From contig WNWL01000002.1 in the NCBI GenBank assembly GCA_009733745.1, positions 1 through 64,000 of the forward strand: a stretch of 64,000 nucleotides of DNA, in the 5' to 3' direction. The notes beneath the pieces were generated by a model. The model searched no databases. It was not told the DNA's origin and worked only from the letters and a program-made list of their open reading frames with translations. The position numbers were made by a program, and so were the translations under genes. Of this stretch, positions 54,813 through 63,122 are shown piece by piece (positions within the stretch are counted from its first letter, which is position 1; each line of letters begins with the position of its first letter). The stretch is from Oceanobacillus sp. HTM 045 (lineage in GTDB: Bacteria; Pseudomonadota; Alphaproteobacteria; Rhodobacterales; Rhodobacteraceae).

Positions 54813-57316
54813 GCGTCCCCTCCCTGTTCCCTCTCGCGCGGCTCTTCAGGCATCCGCGCGCCGTTCCTGACGATGCCGCTCCGGACACCGTGCCCGATGG
54901 CCTCGCCCAGTTCCTCCGCGTTGCGCAGGTGCACGTCCTGCTGACGGAACGGGATCTCGACCCCCTCCGCCCGGAACCGGTCGTAGACCGTGCGCAGGAT
55001 GTCGGAGCGCACGTTCAGGATCCAGTTCACGTCGCGGAGCACGCCGCGAATTTCGAAGTCGAGCGCGTCGGTGCCGAACCCGGTCATGATGACGTAAGGC
55101 CCCGGCCGGCGCAGGACCATCGTGTGCGCCTCGGCGATCTCCAGCAGGATCCGCTCCACCTTCGCCGCGTCGGAGCCGTAGGCGACGCCGACCTTGACGA
55201 TGATCCGGCCATGCGCGTTCGAATGGGTCCAGTTGGTCACCGGGCCCGAGATCAGTTCGGAGTTCGGCACGAACAGCGACGAGCGGTCGAAGGTCTGGAT
55301 CTCGGTCGCGCGAACGTTGATCTTCTTGACGTAGCCCATGCCCGAGGGCAGCTCGATCCAGTCGCCCACCTTGATCGGCCGCTCGATCAGCAGGACGATG
55401 CCGGAGACGAAGTTGTTGACGATGTTCTGCAGCCCGAGGCCGATACCGACCGAGAGCGCGCCGACCACCAGCGCCAGGTTGGAGAGGTCGAGCCCCGCGG
55501 CCGAGACCGCTACCAGCGCGGCGATGATGATGCCGACATAGCCGATGCCGGAATGGATCGCCGCCGCAGCCCCGCTGTCGACGCCGGCATTGGGCAGCGC
55601 CGCGCGGCCGACGATGTTCTGCACGATCCGCGTCAGCACGTAGCCGACCGCGAAGACGATCACCAGCGTCGCCACGTCGCCGAGGCTGATGGTCACCCCG
55701 CCGATCACGAACCCGCCCGCGACGAAGCCCCAGAGCGAGGCGATGTCCGTCCGGTCCCCGCCCCAGATCAGCACCAGGATCGGCGAGGCCAGCAGCGCGA
55801 GGATCACCGAGGTCAGCAACGGCAGCAGCCGCAGCCGGTGCATCCTCGCGCCTTCCCGCCCGGCGAGGCGGCTCTCGACGAAGCCACGCACCACCTGCAG
55901 CAGGATCACCCCGATCAGCAGCAGCGCGGTCGAGGCCAGCACCGGGTAGAAGGTGTAGCGCGCCGCGGTGACATAGCCGAAGGCGGCCAGCACCGGCGCC
56001 GCGACCGCGATGATGTGGAAGACCAGCCCCAGCGCCCGGTGCACCTCGCGCCCGATCGCCTCGGGCGACTGGTCCTCGGTGCTTTCCTCCGTCTCGGCGT
56101 CGGTGTCGGCGCGTGCGGCCTGCACGGACGCGGGCGCGGTCGAGCGGATCACGCGGGCCAGCCGCCAGAGCAGCCAGCCGCCCACCGTCAGGCAGATGAA
56201 GTTGTAGGCCGAGAAGCTTTCCGACGCCGCGCCGAGCCGTTCGGCGGTCGTCTGGAGGAAGCGGTCGGCGGCGATCACCAGCGAGAGGAGGATCGTCAAC
56301 CGTGCCGCCCTGCGGGCGCTGTCGTCGGGAAAGTCGGAGATGCGCAGCGACGGCGCGCGCGGCGAGAAATAGGCCAGCGACAGCGCGTAGATCGCGACGA
56401 TCACCGCCGTCGCCCGCGCCACTGCGATGCCGAATGGCAGGGTGAAGGTGCCGAGGAAGCCGCTCGTGATCGCCGCCGTCAGCAGGAGGAAGAGCGCCAG
56501 CGCCGGCAGCAGGATGCGCGTCACCGTGAGGCCGAACCCGATGGCGGAGCGCCGCCCGAAGGAATCGTCCGGCCCGACCATCGCGAGCAGCCGCCGTTCG
56601 GCGAAGCGCCGCAGCAGGACGCCCAGCACCAGCCCCAGCACGAACAGCACCAGCGGCTCCACCAGCCGCTCGCCGAGTTCTTCCGCGAAGGCGTCGTCGC
56701 CGATGGTGCGGCGCACCTCCGCGCCGACCCGCAGCGCGGCCACCATCACGTCGCGCCAGGCCCGGTCCCAGGTATCGAAGGAGAACACGGTCGGCCCCGC
56801 GCTCAGCAGGTCTTCCGTGAACTGCTGCGCGCGGATGTCGAGCAGCCGCCCGATCAGCGCGGCGCTGCGGGCCAGCGCGGCATCGACCCGCCGGCGCGCG
56901 GCGTCGATCACGGCCAGTTCACCCTCCAGCCGCGACCGCTGCGCGGCCACGCCCTCGGCCTCGGCCGCGCCGTCCTCGGGCCGCGGGCCGAGCGCCTCGA
57001 GCTGCTGTTCGATCGGCTGCGCGGCGCGGTCGAGCCGGGCCCGCTCTTCCCGCATCGCCGTGCGCTGCTTCTCCAGCGCGTCGCGGAGGCGGAAGATCTC
57101 CTCCTGCCGGAACCCGTCCGTCCGGGCGAGGGCGTCCTCGACCCGGGCGTTCTGTTCCTCCCAGCCCGCGAGCATCTCCTCGGCAGCGGGCGCCGCCTCC
57201 TGCGCCGCGGCCGGAGGTGCCGCTACGGGGAGTGCCGCGGCCAGCACGGGCAGGCAAAGCACGAGCGCCGCCAGCGCCCTCCGCCCGGAGGCGAAGAGGC
57301 GGCGGCGCAACGTCAT
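54809..57316 (-). CDS. MscS-family mechanosensitive channel with DUF3772 N-terminal domain
   Basis: An 835-residue inner-membrane protein. Signal peptide (~1-40, APPAAAQ); a periplasmic coiled coil of DUF3772 type (~50-180, rich in Glu/Arg/Gln); about ten helices; then the MscS domain (~600-780) with the pore-lining helix and VGIGLGLQNIVNNFVSG, followed by IERPIKVGDWIEL and a soluble vestibule domain. Large MscK-like channels of this kind gate on membrane tension, possibly with ligand control. ATG 57316 overlaps the cysK stop; its own stop overlaps the next gene as ATGA. Confidence 0.93.
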   Translation of the reverse strand: MTLRRRLFASGRRALAALVLCLPVLAAALPVAAPPAAAQEAAPAAEEMLAGWEEQNARVEDALARTDGFRQEEIFRLRDALEKQRTAMREERARLDRAAQPIEQQLEALGPRPEDGAAEAEGVAAQRSRLEGELAVIDAARRRVDAALARSAALIGRLLDIRAQQFTEDLLSAGPTVFSFDTWDRAWRDVMVAALRVGAEVRRTIGDDAFAEELGERLVEPLVLFVLGLVLGVLLRRFAERRLLAMVGPDDSFGRRSAIGFGLTVTRILLPALALFLLLTAAITSGFLGTFTLPFGIAVARATAVIVAIYALSLAYFSPRAPSLRISDFPDDSARRAARLTILLSLVIAADRFLQTTAERLGAASESFSAYNFICLTVGGWLLWRLARVIRSTAPASVQAARADTDAETEESTEDQSPEAIGREVHRALGLVFHIIAVAAPVLAAFGYVTAARYTFYPVLASTALLLIGVILLQVVRGFVESRLAGREGARMHRLRLLPLLTSVILALLASPILVLIWGGDRTDIASLWGFVAGGFVIGGVTISLGDVATLVIVFAVGYVLTRIVQNIVGRAALPNAGVDSGAAAAIHSGIGYVGIIIAALVAVSAAGLDLSNLALVVGALSVGIGLGLQNIVNNFVSGIVLLIERPIKVGDWIELPSGMGYVKKINVRATEIQTFDRSSLFVPNSELISGPVTNWTHSNAHGRIIVKVGVAYGSDAAKVERILLEIAEAHTMVLRRPGPYVIMTGFGTDALDFEIRGVLRDVNWILNVRSDILRTVYDRFRAEGVEIPFRQQDVHLRNAEELGEAIGHGVRSGIVRNGARMPEEPREREQGGDA

Positions 57317-58347
57317 TCGAAGACCTTCGGCAGGGTCGAGGGCTTCGGCTCGAGCCACTCGGGCACCGGCAGGCCCTTCTCTCGCAGGAAGGCGGGATTG
57401 AAGAGCTTGGACTGGTAGCGCGTGCCGTAGTCGCAGAGCACCGTAACGATGGTGTGGCCCGGCCCCATGTCCTTAGCCATGCGGATCGCGCCGGCGACGT
57501 TGATGCCGGTGGACCCGCCCATGCAGAGCCCCTCGTTCTGCAGCAGGTCGAACACGATCTCCACCGCCTCTGGGTCGTGGATGTTGTAGGCGAAATCCAC
57601 CTCCAGCCCCTCGAGGTTGGCAGTGATCCGGCCCTGGCCGATGCCCTCGGAGATGGAGGAGCCCTCGGCCTTCAGCTCGCCATGCGCATACCAGTTGTAG
57701 AGCGCCGCGCCATCCGGATCGGCGATGCCGACCTTGATGTCCGGGTTCTTCGCCCGCAGCGCCATGGCGACGCCGGCCAGAGTGCCGCCGGAGCCGACGG
57801 CAGAGACCCAGCCATCCACCTTTCCTCCGGTCTGCTCCCAGATCTCCGGGCCGGTGGTGTCGATATGGGCCTGCCGGTTGGCGACGTTGTCGAACTGGTT
57901 GGCCCAGATCGCGCCGCCCTCTACGGTCTTGTTCAGCTCCTCCGCCAGCCGGCCGGAGTAGCGCACGAAGTTGTTCGGGTCGCGGTAGGGCTTGGCCGGC
58001 ACCTCGACCAGCTCGGCCCCGGCGAGCCGGATCATGTCCTTCTTCTCCTGGCTCTGGGTCTCGGGGATCACGATCACCGTCTTGTAGCCCAGCGCCGCCG
58101 CGACCACCGCGATGCCGATGCCGGTATTTCCCGCCGTGCCCTCGACGATGGTGCCGCCGGGGCGCAACTCGCCGCGCCGCTCGGCGTCGCGGATGATCGA
58201 GAGCGCCGCGCGGTCCTTGACCGACTGGCCGGGGTTCATGAACTCGGCCTTGGCGAGGATCTCGCAGCCGGTCTCTTCCGAGGCCCGCTTGAGCCGGATC
58301 AGCGGCGTGTTGCCGATCGCTTCGATCACATCCTTGCAGACGCGCAT
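57313..58347 (-). CDS. cysK: Cysteine synthase A (O-acetylserine sulfhydrylase)
   Basis: CysK makes cysteine from O-acetylserine and sulfide with PLP. The 344-residue protein has Lys44 for the Schiff base in NPGQSVKDRAA, the acetylserine loop EGTAGNTGIGIA near residue 70, the phosphate-binding GSGGTLAG near residue 187 and the GGSTGINVAGA region. It is longer at the C-terminus than E. coli CysK. First gene of a five-gene minus-strand operon. In Rhodobacter sphaeroides cysK adjoins trgB in a tellurite-resistance locus, as recalled from the literature; here trgB lies about 1.2 kb away. Confidence 0.94.
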   Translation of the reverse strand: MRVCKDVIEAIGNTPLIRLKRASEETGCEILAKAEFMNPGQSVKDRAALSIIRDAERRGELRPGGTIVEGTAGNTGIGIAVVAAALGYKTVIVIPETQSQEKKDMIRLAGAELVEVPAKPYRDPNNFVRYSGRLAEELNKTVEGGAIWANQFDNVANRQAHIDTTGPEIWEQTGGKVDGWVSAVGSGGTLAGVAMALRAKNPDIKVGIADPDGAALYNWYAHGELKAEGSSISEGIGQGRITANLEGLEVDFAYNIHDPEAVEIVFDLLQNEGLCMGGSTGINVAGAIRMAKDMGPGHTIVTVLCDYGTRYQSKLFNPAFLREKGLPVPEWLEPKPSTLPKVFE

Positions 58348-58387
58348 GGAAGGGCCTCCCGTATCGTCCTGTCCCGACCCGTCACCG

Positions 58388-58422
58388 CGGGCGGGTCAAC
58401 AGGTATGCGCTGGACCCGCCCG
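58388..58422 (-). promoter_or_regulatory. Leader hairpin upstream of cysK
   Basis: CGGGCGGGTC (58388-58397) and GACCCGCCCG (58413-58422) form a perfect 10-bp stem with a 15-base loop, about 40 bp upstream of the cysK start. It sits in the divergent cysK/hupE control region. It does not match a riboswitch that I know. Confidence 0.35.
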
Positions 58423-58552
58423 GCTCAACCGAAAACCTCGCCCCCCGCGGGAGATATGGCGGGCGACGCGCGCGCCGAAGGGATGTGGCCCTGCCGCATT
58501 GCGCCCGCGCGCCGACCCGGCCATGTTCTCCGGGCAACATCCCGAGGTTCCC

Positions 58553-59140
58553 ATGCGCCGACACCTGCCCCTCACGGCCTTCCTGCTGCCGACGATCCTG
58601 CTCGCGACGCCCGCCCTCGCGCACCAGGCGGCACCGGCGATGGGAAGCGGTTTCCGCGCCGGCCTGGAGCACCCGGTGCTCGGGCTGGATCACCTGCTGG
58701 CGATGTTCGCCGTCGGCGTCTGGGGCGCGCAGATGGGCGGACGGCGGGTCTGGGAACTGCCGGTCGCCTTCCCGATGGTGATGGCCGCGGGCGGCGCGCT
58801 CGGCATCGCCGGGGTGCCGCTGCCGGCCGTCGAACCGGCCATTGCGCTCTCGATGGCGGTGCTCGGCCTCGCGATCCTCGCGGCGTGGAAGGCGCCGGAA
58901 TGGGCCGCGCTCGTGATCGTCGGGGCCTTCGCGGTATTCCATGGCTACGCGCATGGCACGGAACTGCCCGCGCTGGCCGACCCGGTCTACTACGCGCTCG
59001 GCTTCGTCGTCGCGACGGGGGTGATCCATATCGCGGGCATCGGTTTCGGCATGGCCCTCCGCGCGCCGCTCGGCGGGTGGATCGCCCGCTTCTCGGGCGG
59101 GGCGATTGCCATCGCGGGCCTATGGTTCATCGCCGCCTGA
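58553..59140 (+). CDS. HupE/UreJ family membrane protein
   Basis: A 195-residue protein with signal peptide (TLLATPALA-HQAAPA) and about six helices. Family motifs: GLEHPVLGLDHLLAMFAVGVW near residue 38 and AVFHGYAHGTELP near residue 125, with His/Asp that bind Ni or Co in relatives. HupE/UreJ are metal permeases for hydrogenase and urease maturation; neither enzyme is visible here, so cobalt (for B12) or nickel uptake is only a guess. ATG 58553. Overlaps the next gene. Confidence 0.92.
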   Translation: MRRHLPLTAFLLPTILLATPALAHQAAPAMGSGFRAGLEHPVLGLDHLLAMFAVGVWGAQMGGRRVWELPVAFPMVMAAGGALGIAGVPLPAVEPAIALSMAVLGLAILAAWKAPEWAALVIVGAFAVFHGYAHGTELPALADPVYYALGFVVATGVIHIAGIGFGMALRAPLGGWIARFSGGAIAIAGLWFIAA

Positions 59141-59514
59141 TCCCCGCGCTCTCGCTGCTCCTCGCGCTCGCCACGGGGGCGGCGGCGCAGGAATGTCGCG
59201 ACCCGTTCTGCAAGGCCCAGCCGGGTTGCACCGGGCCGCTCTGTGCCGAGCCGACGCCCGAACCGTCCTTCTGCCCGGAGGACCTGCGCGCCCGCGTCGG
59301 CGAATGCCCCGCCTCGCTGCCGCCCGCCGAGGTCGCAGCCCCGGCCCCTCCGTCGCGCTCGCCGCTTGCCCCGGCGCTCCTCGCCGCCCTCGCCGTGGCG
59401 GCGGGTCTCGGCGCGTGGCGCGTGCGGGCCAGGCCGCTCCGCATCGCGCTGGCCATCGCGGCAAGCTGGGCGACCGCCGCGGCGCTGATGCTCGGCGCGC
59501 TGATGCTGACCTAA
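59122..59514 (+). CDS. Small Cys-rich membrane protein of unknown function
   Basis: A 130-residue protein starting at ATG 59122, 19 bp inside the hupE-like gene in another frame. Signal-like segment LIPALSLLLALATGAAAQ; then a short Cys-rich part (CRDPFCKAQPGCTGPLC, FCPEDLRARVGECP) and two C-terminal helices. I do not recognise it. The Cys spacing could bind a metal, which would suit the neighbour, but the CxPxFC patterns may as well be disulfides. Ends tail to tail with trgB. Confidence 0.68.
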   Translation: MVHRRLIPALSLLLALATGAAAQECRDPFCKAQPGCTGPLCAEPTPEPSFCPEDLRARVGECPASLPPAEVAAPAPPSRSPLAPALLAALAVAAGLGAWRVRARPLRIALAIAASWATAAALMLGALMLT

Positions 59515-60644
59515 CCCCAGGCCTGCCGCAGCCGGTCCCGCTCCCGCGCGACCCAGAGGAGCGAGAGGATGGCGGGCGCCGTGTTCACCGTGCCCGCCGC
59601 CACGGCCTCCATCGCCGCGTCGAAGGGGAGCACGATCACCCGGATGTCCTCGCCCTCCTCGGCCAGCCCGTGGATGCCGCCAGCGCCGGAGAGGTCCGCC
59701 TCGCCGCAATAGGCCACGATCACCTCGCCGGTGATGCCGGGGGTAGTGTAGAACTCCGCGATCCGCTCGATCCGGCCGATCTCCAGCCCCGCTTCCTCGC
59801 GGGCCTCGCGGCGGGCGACATCCTCCGGCGTGCCGGACCCGTCGATCCGCCCCGCCACAGGCTCGATGCACCAGGGCTGCGCGTCGCCGCGGGCGAAGGG
59901 CGCGACGCGGAACTGCTCGATCAGCAGCACCGCGTCGAGCTTCGGGTCGTAGGGCACCACCGTCACCGCGTCGCCCGCCTGCATCACCGCCCGCGACATC
60001 ACCGGCGACCAGTCGCCGGCATAGGTTCGGTGCCGCAACCGGTAATCCTCGACCGAGAAATACCCGGCCCAGGGCTGCGTGTGGCCCAGCACCTCCACGT
60101 CGCCCACGCCGAGCGCGCCGCGCAGCGCGCCACCGGGCATCGGCGCGACCTCGGCCCGCGCCCGCGCGCGCGCGCGGTTCATGATGCCAGTCCAGACCGT
60201 GTCGATCTCCTCCACCGGCAGGCGGCCGTAGAAGCTCATCAGCTCGCGCGCCGCGTGGTGGGCGACGCGGCGCTCCTCCTTCGCCCAGCGCGCGAAATCC
60301 CAGTCCTCCGAGCCGGTCCGCGCCTTGCCGGTGGCGCGGAAATGCAGCGCCTCCAGCGGCCCGTTCTCCGTCTCGACCGCGATCGGCGCGGTGCCGTACT
60401 CGGCCTCCTCGAAATAGGCGAGGCGGTCGTGGTCCGCGGCGGTCATGCCGAACACGGCCACCCCCTCCGCGAAGCGCCCCTCGGCGGGGACCAGTTCCGG
60501 GTAGGCCTCGTCGGCCAGCCGCTGCGCCCGGTAGCCCGGCGCCCGCGCGGGCAGGATCTCCAGGTCGCTGCACTCGCGCCCCAGCACGATTTCCAGAAGC
60601 TCCGCATCCCTGAGCGAGCCGAAGAAGAAGAATGGCCGAGACAC
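59511..60644 (-). CDS. trgB: TrgB-like protein: gamma-glutamylcyclotransferase-like plus NUDIX domains
   Basis: A 377-residue protein. N-terminal domain (~1-170) of the AIG2/GGCT fold, with FFFFGSLRDAELLEIVLGR and the EAEYGTAPI patch. The C-terminal NUDIX domain (~200-370) has the NUDIX box running from Gly in AGRIDGSGTPED through ARREAREEAGLEIG. NUDIX enzymes hydrolyse nucleoside diphosphate-linked compounds. TrgB of Rhodobacter sphaeroides contributes to tellurite resistance. The start is GTG 60644 with GGAGG upstream; the longer open frame to 60950 looks non-coding. Confidence 0.85.
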   Translation of the reverse strand: MSRPFFFFGSLRDAELLEIVLGRECSDLEILPARAPGYRAQRLADEAYPELVPAEGRFAEGVAVFGMTAADHDRLAYFEEAEYGTAPIAVETENGPLEALHFRATGKARTGSEDWDFARWAKEERRVAHHAARELMSFYGRLPVEEIDTVWTGIMNRARARARAEVAPMPGGALRGALGVGDVEVLGHTQPWAGYFSVEDYRLRHRTYAGDWSPVMSRAVMQAGDAVTVVPYDPKLDAVLLIEQFRVAPFARGDAQPWCIEPVAGRIDGSGTPEDVARREAREEAGLEIGRIERIAEFYTTPGITGEVIVAYCGEADLSGAGGIHGLAEEGEDIRVIVLPFDAAMEAVAAGTVNTAPAILSLLWVARERDRLRQAWG

Positions 60645-60822
60645 CGCGCCCTCCAGTCTGTCCGCCCGGCCCCCCGGCCCGGATCGCGCGACCCAATAGC
60701 GGCTCGGGCGGGCGGAGTACATCCGTGCGCGGCGATTTTCCCGGGCCGCGCCGCGAGCGCCCCGCGATGTGCCGCGTTTCCCACGGTCGCAGCTCGGATT
60801 TCCGCTTTTCCTCCCGCCGGGG

Positions 60823-60852
60823 TGATCCGGCTGGCATCCTCCCGCGTATGTT
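60823..60852 (+). promoter_or_regulatory. RpoE (ECF)-type promoter upstream of the ChrR-like gene
   Basis: TGATCC (60823-60828) and TATGTT (60847-60852) are separated by exactly 18 bp. TGATCC is the -35 element I recall for the Rhodobacter RpoE regulon, whose anti-sigma factor is ChrR, with a TA-rich -10 at this distance. It lies about 90 bp before the ChrR-like start. Confidence 0.5.
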
Positions 60853-60939
60853 CGATAAACGGTTCTTCGGGCGCGGATGCCCGGCGCCTCCCCGGCGTGG
60901 ACCGCGGACCCCGAACTGCGAACGGACGACGACAAGCCA

Positions 60940-61608
60940 ATGGTGAACACGGCCCCGACCGACGAGATGCTCGCGGCCTACGCGACGGGCACAGCCAGCC
61001 CCGGTATCGAATTGCTGGTGGCGGCGCATCTGACCTATGCGCCGCACAGCCGCGCACGGGTCGCCGAGCTGGAACGGCTCGGCGGCGCGCTGCTGGCCTC
61101 CACCGAGCCCGAGCCGATGGAGAACGGCATGGACGACGCGGCGCTCGACCGCGCGCTGGCCGCCATCGACGCGCTGCCCGATCCCGGAGCCACGCCCCCG
61201 GCCCGCCCGAACGGCGCGGCCGATGCGCCGCTGCCGCGCCCGGTGATCGACGCATTCGGCGGCGATTTCGACGGTATCCGCTGGCGCTTCCGCCTGCCGG
61301 GCCTCTCCGCCGTGGAACTGCCGCGGGAGGAGGAAGGCGGCGAGGAAATCTCGCTCCTGCGCGCCCGGCCCGGCGTGAAGATCCCGCAGCACACGCATCG
61401 TGGCCGCGAGATGACGCTGGTTCTGGCGGGCGCGCTCCGCGACGGCGACACGGTGTTCGGCCCCGGCGATCTGGAGATCGCCGACGAGGCGCACGACCAC
61501 CGGCCTGAGGTGCACGGGTCCGAGACCTGCTACTGCCTGATCGTGCTGGAGGGAACGCTCCGCTTCACCGGGCGTTTCTCCCGTGCGCTGAACCTGTTCC
61601 AGTCCTGA
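60940..61608 (+). CDS. ChrR-like cupin protein with degraded zinc site
   Basis: A 222-residue protein like ChrR, the zinc-dependent anti-sigma factor of RpoE in Rhodobacter. N-terminal domain ~1-85, cupin ~125-222 with the His-Glu set in IPQHTHRGREMTLVL and DHRPEVHG. In ChrR the zinc site of the anti-sigma domain uses two His and two Cys (HLxxCPxCR); here the corresponding stretch reads HLTYAPHSR, so both Cys are lost, as is the N-terminal His. No sigma factor gene is adjacent. ATG 60940 was preferred to 60877 by homology; its ribosome-binding site is weak. Confidence 0.82.
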   Translation: MVNTAPTDEMLAAYATGTASPGIELLVAAHLTYAPHSRARVAELERLGGALLASTEPEPMENGMDDAALDRALAAIDALPDPGATPPARPNGAADAPLPRPVIDAFGGDFDGIRWRFRLPGLSAVELPREEEGGEEISLLRARPGVKIPQHTHRGREMTLVLAGALRDGDTVFGPGDLEIADEAHDHRPEVHGSETCYCLIVLEGTLRFTGRFSRALNLFQS

Positions 61609-61652
61609 CACGTTAGAGACCAGACCAGACACGCAAGAGAGAGGAGGCGCCC

Positions 61653-62309
61653 ATGCTGCACCGGCGACAATTCCTGGCCGGAGCCGCCGCGCTCTCCGCC
61701 GCCGCGCCACTCTCCTCGGCCGCGGCGGCGACATCGGCGAGCCGCGGCTTTCGCATCCTGCGCAGCGGCGAAACCATCGGCACCCACACCCTCGCCGCCA
61801 CCCGCGACGGCAGCCGTATCGACATCGAGATCGCGATCGAGATCGTCGTCCGCGTACTCGGCATTCCCGCCTACCGCTACGAGCTGACCAACCGCGAGGT
61901 CTGGGAGGGCGGCGCCATCGTCTCGGTCGACAGCCGGGTGAACGACGACGGCGAGGATCACTTCGCCCGCGTCCGCCGCGACGGCGGGATGCTGATGATC
62001 GAAGGCTCCGAATATACCGGCCCGGCCCCCCTCGGCGCCGCGACCACCTCCTACTGGGTCAGCGACTTCCTCGGGCGCACACCATGGATCAGCACCCAGA
62101 CCGGCACGCCGCTGGCGGTCACCGCCTCGCAGGCGGGCAGTGCCGCGGGCGGCACCCGCTGGCAGATCCGTGGCGATTTCGAGACCAACCTGGTCTACGA
62201 CGCCTCCGGCGAGTGGATTGGCTGCGAGTTCGACGCCGGCGGCGAGGTCGCGAGCTACGAGCGGGTCGCGGGGTCGGGCAGCTTCACCGCGCTCTGGAAC
62301 GCCGCGTGA
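61653..62309 (+). CDS. DUF6134-like exported protein with Tat-type signal
   Basis: A 218-residue protein starting MLHRRQFLAGAAALSAAAP, a twin-arginine signal (RRQFL). The mature part is beta-rich with a G-x-x-I-G-x-H motif (GETIGTHTLAATRDG) near residue 40, YRYELTNREVW and DFLGRTPWIST, as in DUF6134 proteins. Function unknown; export in folded form suggests a bound cofactor or quick folding. ATG 61653 follows GAGGAGG. It overlaps the SDR start as GTGA. Confidence 0.82.
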   Translation: MLHRRQFLAGAAALSAAAPLSSAAAATSASRGFRILRSGETIGTHTLAATRDGSRIDIEIAIEIVVRVLGIPAYRYELTNREVWEGGAIVSVDSRVNDDGEDHFARVRRDGGMLMIEGSEYTGPAPLGAATTSYWVSDFLGRTPWISTQTGTPLAVTASQAGSAAGGTRWQIRGDFETNLVYDASGEWIGCEFDAGGEVASYERVAGSGSFTALWNAA

Positions 62310-63094
62310 GCGTATTCGGCCACATCGCCCGCCCGCATCACGGCTTCGCCTGGGTCACCGGCGCCTCGGAAGGCATCGGCCGCGCGCTGGTGCGCGAGCT
62401 CGCCGCGCGCGGCTGGGAGGTCTGGGCCACCGCCCGCTCGGAGGACAAGCTCCGCATCCTCGCCGAGGAGAACCCCAGCCAGGTCTTCGCCGCCCCCGGC
62501 GACGTCACCGACCCGGAGGCGATGCGGGAGATCGTCGCCCGCATCACCGAGACCCGCCCGCTGGCCCTGGCGGTGCTCAACGCCGGGGTCTACCTGCCGA
62601 TGCGCGCGCAGGATTTCTCCGCCGAGAAGGCGCGCAAGACCTTCGACGTCAATCTCGGCGGCGTGGCCAACGGGCTGGAGCCGGTGCTCCGCCACATGAT
62701 CGCGGAGGGCAAGGGCCATGTCGCGCTCACCGCCTCATCCGCCGGGTTCCGCGGCCTGCCCCGCGCGGCGGCCTACTCCGCCACCAAGGCGGGGCTGATC
62801 GCGATGGCCGAGGCGCTGGCATTCGACCTGATCGACCTCGGCGTGCGCATCTCGGTCATCAATCCGGGCTTCGTCGAGACCGAGGCGACCGGGGTCAACG
62901 ACTTCGACATGCCGATGCTGATGAAGCCGGAGGAGGCCGCGAAGAGCATCGCCGACGGGCTGGAGCGCGGCGGCTTCGAGATTGCCTTCCCGTGGATCTT
63001 CACCCGCATCCTCCGCCTGATCGGCCGCCTGCCGAACCAGGCCTATTTCTGGACCGTCCGCAAGCTGACCGGCTGGAAGGACGTGCAGGACTGA
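62306..63094 (+). CDS. Short-chain dehydrogenase/reductase
   Basis: A 262-residue SDR. The cofactor motif is VTGASEGIGRAL, the structural NAG in VLNAGVYLP, and the catalytic triad Ser in LTASSAGFRG, Tyr and Lys in YSATKAG. The acidic residue after the second strand is replaced by WATARSED with Arg, so NADP(H) is favoured. The start is GTG, overlapping the DUF6134 stop. Substrate unknown; the hydrophobic C-terminal region (IFTRILRLIGRLPNQAYFW) hints at lipid or membrane association. Confidence 0.93.
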   Translation: MSVFGHIARPHHGFAWVTGASEGIGRALVRELAARGWEVWATARSEDKLRILAEENPSQVFAAPGDVTDPEAMREIVARITETRPLALAVLNAGVYLPMRAQDFSAEKARKTFDVNLGGVANGLEPVLRHMIAEGKGHVALTASSAGFRGLPRAAAYSATKAGLIAMAEALAFDLIDLGVRISVINPGFVETEATGVNDFDMPMLMKPEEAAKSIADGLERGGFEIAFPWIFTRILRLIGRLPNQAYFWTVRKLTGWKDVQD

Positions 63095-63122
63095 GCCAGA
63101 ATGGTCTGAGAGCGGCAGTGCC

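Noticed and set aside
52539-54944. An 801-residue plus-strand frame opposite the alaX operon
   Set aside because: Antisense shadow of three well-supported genes; composition is atypical for a protein.
54890-57418. An 842-residue plus-strand frame opposite the mscS gene
   Set aside because: Made of Arg/Asp/His/Gln-rich low-complexity sequence, antisense to a clear channel protein.
58348-58552. Cobalamin riboswitch upstream of the HupE-like gene
   Set aside because: I found a hairpin but no B12-box-like conserved core.
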